From: Pseudomonadota bacterium | GTDB taxonomy: Bacteria; Pseudomonadota; Gammaproteobacteria; Xanthomonadales; Xanthomonadaceae | Reading direction: 5' to 3' | DNA: 64,000 nt | Assembly: GCA_018242425.1 (NCBI GenBank) | Contig: JAFEBX010000011.1 | Coordinates: forward strand, 62,001 to 126,000 | Shown: in pieces, positions 24,784 to 30,457 of the stretch | How positions within the stretch are numbered: the stretch's first letter is position 1 | How the letters are laid out: each line of letters begins with the position of its first letter | Position numbers and translations under genes: made by a program | Notes under the pieces: generated by a model | What the model was told of the DNA's origin: nothing | The model's input: only the letters and a program-made list of their open reading frames with translations | Database searches by the model: none

Positions 24784-24829
24784 TCCCCACCCCTAAATGA
24801 TTGGTTCAGCCAATCTTCGCATTCAATTC

Positions 24830-24868
24830 GCTAAGTGCGCTTGACATAATTGCTAAGTGTGCTAAGTT
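24830..24868 (+). promoter_or_regulatory. Promoter candidate of the DGR cargo run, with three GCTAAG half-sites
   Basis: A perfect -35 TTGACA lies at 24841-24846. Sixteen bases later TAAGTT at 24863-24868, preceded by TG, gives an extended -10. GCTAAG occurs at 24830, 24852 and 24861, the same half-site as in the cro/cI operators; the first is followed at the right spacing by a partial CTTGAC, the other two overlap the spacer and the -10. The first gene starts at 24923. Repression by the phage CI or Cro follows naturally but is inference. Confidence 0.55.
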
Positions 24869-24922
24869 CCCTCCCAACGCCCCACTCACTCGGCAACCGC
24901 CGGACGGGGCCGGGAGATTCCG

Positions 24923-25123
24923 ATGTCAGTCACCGAAGTCGATTTCCGGGCCGCTCGCGAGGCCCGGCACCAGGCCAACAGGTCGGGCGTTGACCCGAGC
25001 GCGGCGACCCTCCAAGTGGCCAAGGCCGCCGTCGCCGGGACCGACCAGCGGGCCGTGGCCCGCGAGTTGCAGGGTCGCCGCCTGGGCTATTGGCACGCGC
25101 CGCAGCCGGGAGACTGCGCATGA
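24923..25123 (+). CDS. First gene of the cargo run, small hypothetical
   Basis: 66 residues, starting MSVTEVDFRAAREARHQANR, behind a GGGAG ribosome-binding site. It is helical and basic, without membrane segments. Its stop overlaps the start of DGR target 1 (ATGA), so the two are translated together. Function unknown. Confidence 0.65.
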   Translation: MSVTEVDFRAAREARHQANRSGVDPSAATLQVAKAAVAGTDQRAVARELQGRRLGYWHAPQPGDCA

Positions 25124-25581
25124 CCGCCGCGCCCCGCCACACCGCCACCCGCAACGCCAAAGGCGCCGTGGTGACCACGCAGGACGCCCGCACGGGGCTG
25201 GAATGGTCCGCCACGCTCAGCGCCAAGCGCGTGACCCACGCCGCGGCCGCGAAGCTGGTCGCCAAGCTCAACAAGGAGCTGGCCGCCGGCGAGCCGCAGT
25301 GGCGGATGCCGACGGTCGAGGAACTGTTCCTGATCGCCGACCGCACGAAGCGCATGCCGGCCATCGACACGGAGGCATTCCCTGATACCAAGTCGGACTG
25401 GTACTGGACCTCCACGATCAGTGCGTGGTCTTCGGATTACGCCTGGATCGTCTCCTTCGACGGCGGCTATTCCGACGTCAGCCACCGCGACTACGACGTC
25501 GCTTTCGTCCGCGCAGTGCGCGAGTTGCCGGCCAGTCAGTCTCTTGGCTCTTTGCCCAGCGGTCAGGCAGGCACGCCATGA
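25120..25581 (+). CDS. DGR target protein 1 (DUF1566-like, C-type-lectin-fold candidate)
   Basis: 153 residues from the ATG at 25120. The core has the DUF1566 pattern: WRMPTVEEL, then FPDTKSDWYWTST, then the variable segment, then FVRAVREL. Proteins of this family are common targets of diversity-generating retroelements, and the fold presents hypervariable residues on a binding face. Variable repeat 1 (25422-25540) encodes about residues 102-140, and 14 more residues follow. Compared with the template-encoded sequence nine of the template's Asn codons are changed, to Asp, Gly, Tyr, Val or Ser. No signal peptide or membrane segment is seen, so how the protein reaches a binding partner is unknown. 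Confidence 0.85.
   Translation: MTAAPRHTATRNAKGAVVTTQDARTGLEWSATLSAKRVTHAAAAKLVAKLNKELAAGEPQWRMPTVEELFLIADRTKRMPAIDTEAFPDTKSDWYWTSTISAWSSDYAWIVSFDGGYSDVSHRDYDVAFVRAVRELPASQSLGSLPSGQAGTP
25422..25540 (+). repeat. Variable repeat VR1
   Basis: 119 bases aligning without gaps to the template repeat at 29165-29283. There are 12 differences inside the variable block, all at template adenines, plus the G-to-C difference at the initiation end (TR 29280 against 25537). The 3' end GTTGCCGGCCAGTCAGT is the candidate initiation-of-mutagenic-homing sequence shared by all three VRs. Confidence 0.95.
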
Positions 25582-25835
25582 AAGCCCGCACGCCTCTCCG
25601 CGAACGCCACCGCCGCTACGCCGAAGCCTGCCGCATGGACACGCTGGCCCGTGAGGCGATCGAGAAGCTCGGCCGCGAATGCTTCGACTGCCTGCGCCTG
25701 GCCGCCACTGAAGAAGCTGCATCGATCGGTGATGGCATGCCGACTGGCCTGCGCAAACTCGCTGCCTATCACGCTGAACGCGCATGGGAGTGGGTTCCGC
25801 ACGTCATGACGCGGGAGGCGGCCACCTATGCGTGA
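25578..25835 (+). CDS. Small hypothetical cargo protein
   Basis: 85 residues from the ATG at 25578, which overlaps the stop of DGR target 1 (ATGA). A helical protein with two cysteines close together (ECFDCLRLAATEEA). Coupled to the next gene by overlap as well. Function unknown. Confidence 0.6.
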   Translation: MKARTPLRERHRRYAEACRMDTLAREAIEKLGRECFDCLRLAATEEAASIGDGMPTGLRKLAAYHAERAWEWVPHVMTREAATYA

Positions 25836-25953
25836 TGCCCTTGCCCACAACCCGCTGCTCGCCGGGTTAGCCGTGTTCGCCGCGATCTACAGCTGCGTGC
25901 TGCTGATCTGGATCGTCGCCTGGGCTTTCGACCGGAGCGATGCGCATGATTGA
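25828..25953 (+). CDS. Small single-pass membrane protein, 41 residues
   Basis: Too short for usual gene finders. The frame overlaps the genes on both sides. It encodes MRDALAHNPLLAGLAVFAAI followed by more hydrophobic residues (YSCVLLIWIVAWAF), a single membrane helix at about 10-34. The overlaps on both sides and clear hydrophobicity support it as real. Confidence 0.55.
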   Translation: MRDALAHNPLLAGLAVFAAIYSCVLLIWIVAWAFDRSDAHD

Positions 25954-26209
25954 CATCGCCGCCAATGATGACCCGGTGTGCCGTTTCTGTGATGCGCCCC
26001 TGCAGCACGGGTACTGCACGCTCGGCTGCAGCGCCGACAAGCCCGGACCGGCGATCATGCAACCATTCCCGCCTCAGCCCAGCGCCACGGTGACGCAGCT
26101 CAAGCCGAAGACCGACACGGCCAAGTACGCCGCCGGCATCGAGCTCGAATACGAAGACCTCAAACCCTCCGAACGCGCCCATTTCGACGAGCGCTTCGGC
26201 ACCCCTTGA
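25946..26209 (+). CDS. Small cysteine-rich (zinc-ribbon-like) protein
   Basis: 87 residues from the ATG at 25946 (an ATG at 25940 is possible but is too close to the GGAG ribosome-binding site). The four cysteines and one histidine in CRFCDAPLQHGYCTLGC suggest a zinc site. The C-terminal half ends in an acidic helix (LEYEDLKPSERAHFDERFGT). Function unknown. Confidence 0.55.
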   Translation: MIDIAANDDPVCRFCDAPLQHGYCTLGCSADKPGPAIMQPFPPQPSATVTQLKPKTDTAKYAAGIELEYEDLKPSERAHFDERFGTP

Positions 26210-26256
26210 ACCACCCATCACCACATGCGCCATCCCGCGCGAAGGAATCATGCCCG

Positions 26257-26664
26257 ATGAATGCCCAGTACACCCGCAAGGCCGACGGCACCACCACCGA
26301 CCACGGCCTCAACCTGCAGTGGTCGAAGACGCTCTGCGATAGCTGCATCACGCACCACGACGCCGCCAAGCGCATCGACGCGTTGAACGAAGGCCTTGCA
26401 GCAGATGAACCGCGCTGGCGCTTCCCGACCATCCAGGAGCTGCTCACGCTGGTGCGTTACGAGCGCACCGAACCAGCGACCGACGTCGAAGCCTTTCCGG
26501 ATACGAAGTCCGACTGGTATTGGTCCGGCACGCTGTACGCGAACAATTCGGATTACGCCTGGCTCGTCTCCTTCTTCAACGGCAATTCCTACGACTTCCA
26601 CCGCTACTACTACGACGCTTTCGTCCGCGCGGTGCGCGAGTTGCCGGCCAGTCAGTCCCTTTGA
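26257..26664 (+). CDS. DGR target protein 2 (DUF1566-like)
   Basis: 135 residues from the ATG at 26257, behind GAAGGA. Same organisation as target 1: WRFPTIQELLTLV, FPDTKSDWYWSGT, the variable segment and FVRAVREL near the C-terminus, ending ASQSL. An additional pair of cysteines lies near residue 27 (CDSCITHH). Variable repeat 2 covers 26547-26656. The variable face has acquired Phe, Tyr and Asp in place of the template's Asn. The 5' boundary of homology with the template is shorter than in the other two targets. No export signal. Confidence 0.85.
   Translation: MNAQYTRKADGTTTDHGLNLQWSKTLCDSCITHHDAAKRIDALNEGLAADEPRWRFPTIQELLTLVRYERTEPATDVEAFPDTKSDWYWSGTLYANNSDYAWLVSFFNGNSYDFHRYYYDAFVRAVRELPASQSL
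26547..26656 (+). repeat. Variable repeat VR2
   Basis: 110 bases aligning without gaps to template positions 29174-29283. Twelve differences: eleven at template adenines and one G-to-T (an Asp codon to Tyr), the only non-adenine change in the three repeats, plus the shared G-to-C at the initiation end. Homology stops at TTCGG, whereas VR1 and VR3 match the template nine bases further upstream. Confidence 0.93.
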
Positions 26665-26694
26665 CTTTTTGCCCTGCGCCCGGAGGCGACTGAC

Positions 26695-26988
26695 ATGATC
26701 CAGCACGATATTTCGTTGCGCCAGACTGCACCGCTGTGCAAGTGCGGCGAGCGTTGCCGCGTCATCGAAAGCCGCGGGCGCAGCATCACCGATCCGCGCC
26801 TGCTCGGCACGCCATCGTCCACCTACCACGTCGAATGCATGGAATGCGGGATCGCTTCGGTGCCGCAACACTCCGTAGGTGTGGCGCTGCATGCCTGGAA
26901 GACCGGCAACACCGTGGACACGGCGAAGCTGCCGATGGTGCGCGGCGCGATCGACATGGCGCAGATCAAGCTGCGGGCGGTGGCATGA
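26695..26988 (+). CDS. Zinc-finger-like cargo protein
   Basis: 97 residues, starting MIQHDISLRQTAPLCKCGER. Cysteines in CKCGERC and CMECG form a probable zinc-ribbon pair. The start lies 30 bases after target 2, with GGAGG upstream. It overlaps the next gene as ATGA. Function unknown. Confidence 0.65.
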   Translation: MIQHDISLRQTAPLCKCGERCRVIESRGRSITDPRLLGTPSSTYHVECMECGIASVPQHSVGVALHAWKTGNTVDTAKLPMVRGAIDMAQIKLRAVA

Positions 26989-27227
26989 ACCATCATCCCA
27001 CCATCGCACTCACCGCCGGCGAACGGGCGGCCATCATCGCCATCAGCGGCGCGCCGGAAGGCGTGCTCATACGCTCACCGGGCGGATTCGGCGACGGCGC
27101 CGTGACGTTGCGCATGGGCCGCATGCTGGCACGGCGCGGACTTGCAGAATTCGACGATCCCGGACTGCCCGGCGCGCTGCGCCTGACCTGGTACGGCCGC
27201 GACGCGGCATCGGTGGCCGCGCAATGA
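26985..27227 (+). CDS. Small hypothetical cargo protein
   Basis: 80 residues from the ATG at 26985. Alternating helix and strand segments (TAGERAAIIAISGAPEG, RLTWYGRDAASVAAQ) suggest a compact folded domain. It overlaps both neighbours, so it is translated with them. Not recognised. Confidence 0.6.
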   Translation: MNHHPTIALTAGERAAIIAISGAPEGVLIRSPGGFGDGAVTLRMGRMLARRGLAEFDDPGLPGALRLTWYGRDAASVAAQ

Positions 27228-27700
27228 AGCAGCGACGATTCCATCCCGATGGCTTGCCGGCCAATGCGTTGCGGGCATTGATCCTGCGCGGGCGCCCGTC
27301 ATACGTTTCCGAGCTGCTGGGCTCGCTGGCATTCACTCGGCCCGGCATCTGCTCCAACAGTCTCTCCACCGGGCTGACGGCGCTGGTGGATGCAGGCTTC
27401 GTGAGGCGTGATGGCGAACCGCGCAGGTATCGCTACACCGCGCTGGTGACGTCGCTGGAAGATGCGATTAAGTCCACTCCAGCCGAGCACCACAAGCTGC
27501 GGACGAAGCAGAAGAACGAGGCCGCCACCGCAGCCAACGATGAGCCGGAAACGGTCGAAGCATTCCAGGCGCGCGGCGGCAAGATCGAACAGCTGGCGCC
27601 ACACGCTTCCGCAACGCCGCTGCGTTTCGACTACAGCAAGCTCCATTCCCAAACCAATCGCCGGGCGCGCGGCAATCGCCCGCGCTCTCACGCTGCCTGA
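27224..27700 (+). CDS. Winged-helix DNA-binding protein candidate
   Basis: 158 residues from the ATG at 27224. Residues 10-75 (LRALILRGRPSYVSELLGSL, followed by GLTALVDAGFVRRDGEPRRY) read as a winged helix with a wing of basic residues. The C-terminus is disordered and basic. It may regulate the cargo run; this is inferred from the fold. Confidence 0.6.
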   Translation: MKQRRFHPDGLPANALRALILRGRPSYVSELLGSLAFTRPGICSNSLSTGLTALVDAGFVRRDGEPRRYRYTALVTSLEDAIKSTPAEHHKLRTKQKNEAATAANDEPETVEAFQARGGKIEQLAPHASATPLRFDYSKLHSQTNRRARGNRPRSHAA

Positions 27701-27709
27701 AGGATCACC

Positions 27710-27934
27710 ATGTCGAACGAACTTTCCGGCCTGAACGGCCCCGATTTTCTGGAAGCCATTGCCGATCAGCAATTGTCCTCCGGCCTGCTGCTTGACTATT
27801 CCGAAATGCTCCGTCGCAGCAAGCAGTGGCGCGAAGACCGCGCGACTATCGCCGATCTGAAGCAGGAATTGCAGGGTGCAATCGATCGGCTCAACGCCGT
27901 TCGGAATGCGGCGGGCAAGGCGGTGGCGGCGTGA
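27710..27934 (+). CDS. Small coiled-coil protein
   Basis: 74 residues, starting MSNELSGLNGPDFLEAIADQ, with a C-terminal coiled coil (ATIADLKQELQGAIDRLNAV). GGATCACC precedes the ATG. It overlaps the following lipoprotein gene as GTGA. Function unknown. Confidence 0.6.
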   Translation: MSNELSGLNGPDFLEAIADQQLSSGLLLDYSEMLRRSKQWREDRATIADLKQELQGAIDRLNAVRNAAGKAVAA

Positions 27935-28191
27935 GGCTATCTATCGTCGCGCTGTTCGCCCTTGTCGTTTCAGGCTGCGAGCAGCCCGTGTATCCGAAAT
28001 ACGAAACCGATCAATCGATCAGGGCCGAACGCTTCGACACCTGCATGCGTGAACTACCGCAGGGTCCGCAATCCACTCATTACAACGACTGGGATTCCGT
28101 CGTCGATGCCTGCGCATCGGCAGCGTATGCCCAGGCACAAGTGTGCGTTGAAAACTGCCGCCTTCCCAAAACGGAGCCCATCAAGCAATGA
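27931..28191 (+). CDS. Small lipoprotein, GTG start
   Basis: 86 residues from a GTG at 27931. The signal peptide (VRLSIVALFALVV) ends in the lipobox VSGC. The mature part has six cysteines in total (for example CMRELPQ, ACASAA, CVENC), so disulphides are likely in the periplasm or outer membrane. Stop and start overlap DGR target 3 (ATGA). It could be a surface or anti-superinfection lipoprotein expressed with the DGR; that is inference. Confidence 0.65.
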   Translation: MRLSIVALFALVVSGCEQPVYPKYETDQSIRAERFDTCMRELPQGPQSTHYNDWDSVVDACASAAYAQAQVCVENCRLPKTEPIKQ

Positions 28192-28658
28192 GTCCTACCA
28201 TCGCCATCAAGAATCTCACCCTCAACATCATCCTGCCCACGTCGCCGCAGATCGCGCTCGACATGGGCAAGATCGATTCGTGGAGCGAATCGCCATCGCC
28301 GCCGCCGCGCCTCGAATGGGCAGAAGACCTCACCAACGGCAAGTCGGTGAACGAAGCCAAGGCGCTCGAAGCGATCGAAGCCCTCAACGCCAAGCTGCCG
28401 CCGGGTGAGCCGAAGTGGCGCATGCCGACCCGCCGTGAGCAGGAAGCCAGCCAGGACCTGACGCGCCACGATCCCTGCGTGGATCCCGCGCTCTATCCCG
28501 GCGTGCGCTCCGGCTGGTACTGGACCAGCGACAAGTGTGCGTGGTCTTCGGATTACGCCTGGATCGTCTCCTTCGGCAACGGCCTTTCCTTCAGCTTCCG
28601 CCGCGACTACAGCGTCGCTTTCGTCCGCGCGGTGCGCGAGTTGCCGGCCAGTCAGTGA
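28188..28658 (+). CDS. DGR target protein 3 (DUF1566-like)
   Basis: 156 residues from the ATG at 28188. The same core as the other two targets (WRMPTRREQEASQDL, SGWYWTSDKCAWSSDYAW, FVRAVREL) with a longer N-terminus that is hydrophobic in places (LTLNIILPTSPQIAL) but not a signal peptide. Variable repeat 3 covers 28538-28656, and the protein ends at ELPASQ with it. It is the target gene closest to Avd and the template repeat. Confidence 0.87.
   Translation: MSPTIAIKNLTLNIILPTSPQIALDMGKIDSWSESPSPPPRLEWAEDLTNGKSVNEAKALEAIEALNAKLPPGEPKWRMPTRREQEASQDLTRHDPCVDPALYPGVRSGWYWTSDKCAWSSDYAWIVSFGNGLSFSFRRDYSVAFVRAVRELPASQ
28538..28656 (+). repeat. Variable repeat VR3
   Basis: 119 bases aligning without gaps to the template 29165-29283. 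Fifteen differences, all at template adenines, plus the G-to-C difference at the initiation end. It is the most diverged copy, with one His codon of the template changed to Arg and Asn codons turned into Gly, Leu, Phe, Ser, Tyr and Val. Confidence 0.95.
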
Positions 28659-28678
28659 CTTTGCCTTTTTGAACTGGC

Positions 28679-29113
28679 ATGGCCCACCCGTTGCCACCCA
28701 TCATGAAGATCGCCGAACGGCTGCAACTCGCCATCGAGTCTGCCGTTCGCGCGATGGCGCGCTTCCATAAGTATCACTTGGGAAGCGACCTGCGCCGCGC
28801 CGCTGCCGATGCGGTAAAGCTGTGCAACCGCGCGTGGCGGGATCGCACCAACCAGGCGCACTGGGTCGGCAAACTGGTATGGGCCATCGATGAGCTCAAG
28901 CTCGCGCTGCAGATGGGCTGCAGGCTGCGGGCCTTCCGCAGCTTCGGGGAGTTCGAATCACTCATCCGCATGGCCGAGGACTTCGGTCGCCAAGCCGGTG
29001 GATGGAAGCGGCAATTGCACCAGGGCCAGAATGCCCCCGCCATCATGCCGGAGCAGCGCGCCCAGACACTGAGTACCCGTGTCGCCTCCGCACCTGCAGG
29101 GGGCAACCCATGA
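28679..29113 (+). CDS. avd: Accessory variability protein (Avd-like)
   Basis: 144 residues, starting MAHPLPPIMKIAERLQLAIE. The middle part is a four-helix bundle: MARFHKYHLGSDLRRAAADA, then NRAWRDRTNQAHWVGKLVWA, then MGCRLRAFRSFGEFESLIRM. This matches Avd proteins, which form pentamers that bind the template RNA and the reverse transcriptase in the Bordetella phage DGR. Position between target 3 and the template repeat is the normal place. The C-terminal 30 residues are low-complexity. The stop overlaps an ATG (29110) in the frame of the RT. Confidence 0.85.
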   Translation: MAHPLPPIMKIAERLQLAIESAVRAMARFHKYHLGSDLRRAAADAVKLCNRAWRDRTNQAHWVGKLVWAIDELKLALQMGCRLRAFRSFGEFESLIRMAEDFGRQAGGWKRQLHQGQNAPAIMPEQRAQTLSTRVASAPAGGNP

Positions 29114-29164
29114 TGAAGCCGAGCCTCCAATTGGCCGCTCGGCCGGATCGCAAGCACACGGGGA

Positions 29165-29283
29165 TGCGTGGTCTTCGGATTACGCCTGGATCGTCTCCTT
29201 CAACAACGGCAATTCCAACAACAACCACCGCGACAACAACAACGCTTTCGTCCGCGCAGTGCGCGAGTTGCCGGCCAGTGAGT
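29165..29283 (+). repeat. Template repeat (TR) of the DGR
   Basis: 119 bases just upstream of the RT. The core is a run of AAC codons when read in the target frame (residues NNGNSNNNHRDNNN), the hallmark of an adenine-mutagenised template: AAC can become many codons by A-to-N changes without giving a stop. There are 26 adenines, 20 of them in this core. The 3' end CCGGCCAGTGAGT differs from the VR form (CAGTCAGT) by one G/C change, as expected between the template-type and the VR-type initiation sequences. Confidence 0.95.
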
Positions 29284-30441
29284 GTCACGCTTCGCGAACT
29301 CTACGATGCCTGGCGGGAGGCCCGCAGGGGCAAGAAGCCCAGCTGCAATCAGCTGGCATTCGACGCCCATTGGGCTGACAACCTGCTGCGCCTGCAGCGC
29401 CAGCTCAACGCCGGCACATGGCAGCCGGGGCGCTGCACTAGCTTCATCGCCACGCGCCCGAAGGCGCGAGAGATCCATGCGCCGGATTTCGGCGATCGCG
29501 TGGTGCACCACTGGCTGGTGCCACAGCTTGAGGCCATCTACGAGCCCGGCTTCATCTTTGACAGCTACGCCAACCGGCGTGGCAAGGGATCGCACGCCGC
29601 CGTCCGGCGCCTGCAGCAGTTCGTGCGGCAGGTGCATGTCGGCCAGGGTGGTGGCTGGTTCTTGCAGATGGACGTGCACAACTTCTTCAACAGCATCCAC
29701 CGGCCCACGCTATGGCAGATGCTGAAGACGCGCCTGCTGCGCGCCGGCGTGCCCGACCACGCCCTGCAGGCGACCCATGCCCTGCTCCGCCGACCGCCGC
29801 TGGATGCCGGCGTCTACCAGGCCAGCAGGTTCGAGCAACGCCAGCTGGTGCCCACGCATAAGCAGCTGGCCAACGCTGCGCCAGGCTGCGGCCTGCCGAT
29901 CGGCAACCTGTCCTCGCAGTTCTTCGCCAACGTCTACCTCGATCAGCTCGACCAATTCGTCAAGCGCCGCCTCGGCGCGCCGCGCTACCTGCGTTACGTC
30001 GACGACTTCGTGCTGGTCCATCAGGACCGCGAGCAGCTGGAACAGTGGCGCCAGCAGATCGTCGAATTCCTCGCCCGCGAGCTGAAGCTGTCGATCAAGG
30101 CCGACTGGCAGCTGCGCCGACTCGAGGACGGTATCGACTTCCTGGGCTATGTCGTGCGCCCCACGCACACGCTGGTCCGCCGGCGCGTCATCGCTCATGC
30201 CAGGGCAGCGATCGCCGGCTGGGAGCAGGCGCACGTCCGTGACCGCCTGATCCACGCCACCCCGGCCGAACTCGAAAGCCTGCGCGCCACGGTCGCCAGC
30301 TATGAAGGCCACCTGCGCCACGCCAATTCCTACCGCTTGATGCAGAGCCTGCACCGCCGTTTCCGGTGGCTGCCCAGCGCACTGCGTCGACGCCGTTTCC
30401 ACCACCGATCACTGCATCGGCGCTTCAACTTCCCCCGCTGA
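29278..30441 (+). CDS. DGR reverse transcriptase, GTG start proposed
   Basis: 387 residues from the GTG at 29278; the frame is open much further back, through the TR, to the ATG at 29110. Motifs in order: FLQMDVHNFFNSI (motif 3, first catalytic Asp), GLPIGNLSSQFFANVYLDQL (motif 4 with the DGR-type SQ), LRYVDDFVLVH (motif 5, catalytic YVDD) and GIDFLGYVV (motif 7). The enzyme copies template RNA into cDNA with errors at adenines. C-terminal Arg-rich sequence RRRRFHHRSLHRRFN may bind RNA. The start codon is uncertain because no clear Shine-Dalgarno is seen. Confidence 0.95.
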   Translation: MSVTLRELYDAWREARRGKKPSCNQLAFDAHWADNLLRLQRQLNAGTWQPGRCTSFIATRPKAREIHAPDFGDRVVHHWLVPQLEAIYEPGFIFDSYANRRGKGSHAAVRRLQQFVRQVHVGQGGGWFLQMDVHNFFNSIHRPTLWQMLKTRLLRAGVPDHALQATHALLRRPPLDAGVYQASRFEQRQLVPTHKQLANAAPGCGLPIGNLSSQFFANVYLDQLDQFVKRRLGAPRYLRYVDDFVLVHQDREQLEQWRQQIVEFLARELKLSIKADWQLRRLEDGIDFLGYVVRPTHTLVRRRVIAHARAAIAGWEQAHVRDRLIHATPAELESLRATVASYEGHLRHANSYRLMQSLHRRFRWLPSALRRRRFHHRSLHRRFNFPR

Positions 30442-30457
30442 CATGGAGAGCACCGCA

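Noticed and set aside
29079..29378. 99-codon frame that reads the TR in the target frame (NNGNSNNN)
   Set aside because: It looks like a fourth target, but it lacks the DUF1566 core; it is the template repeat itself read in the target phase, with random sequence around it.
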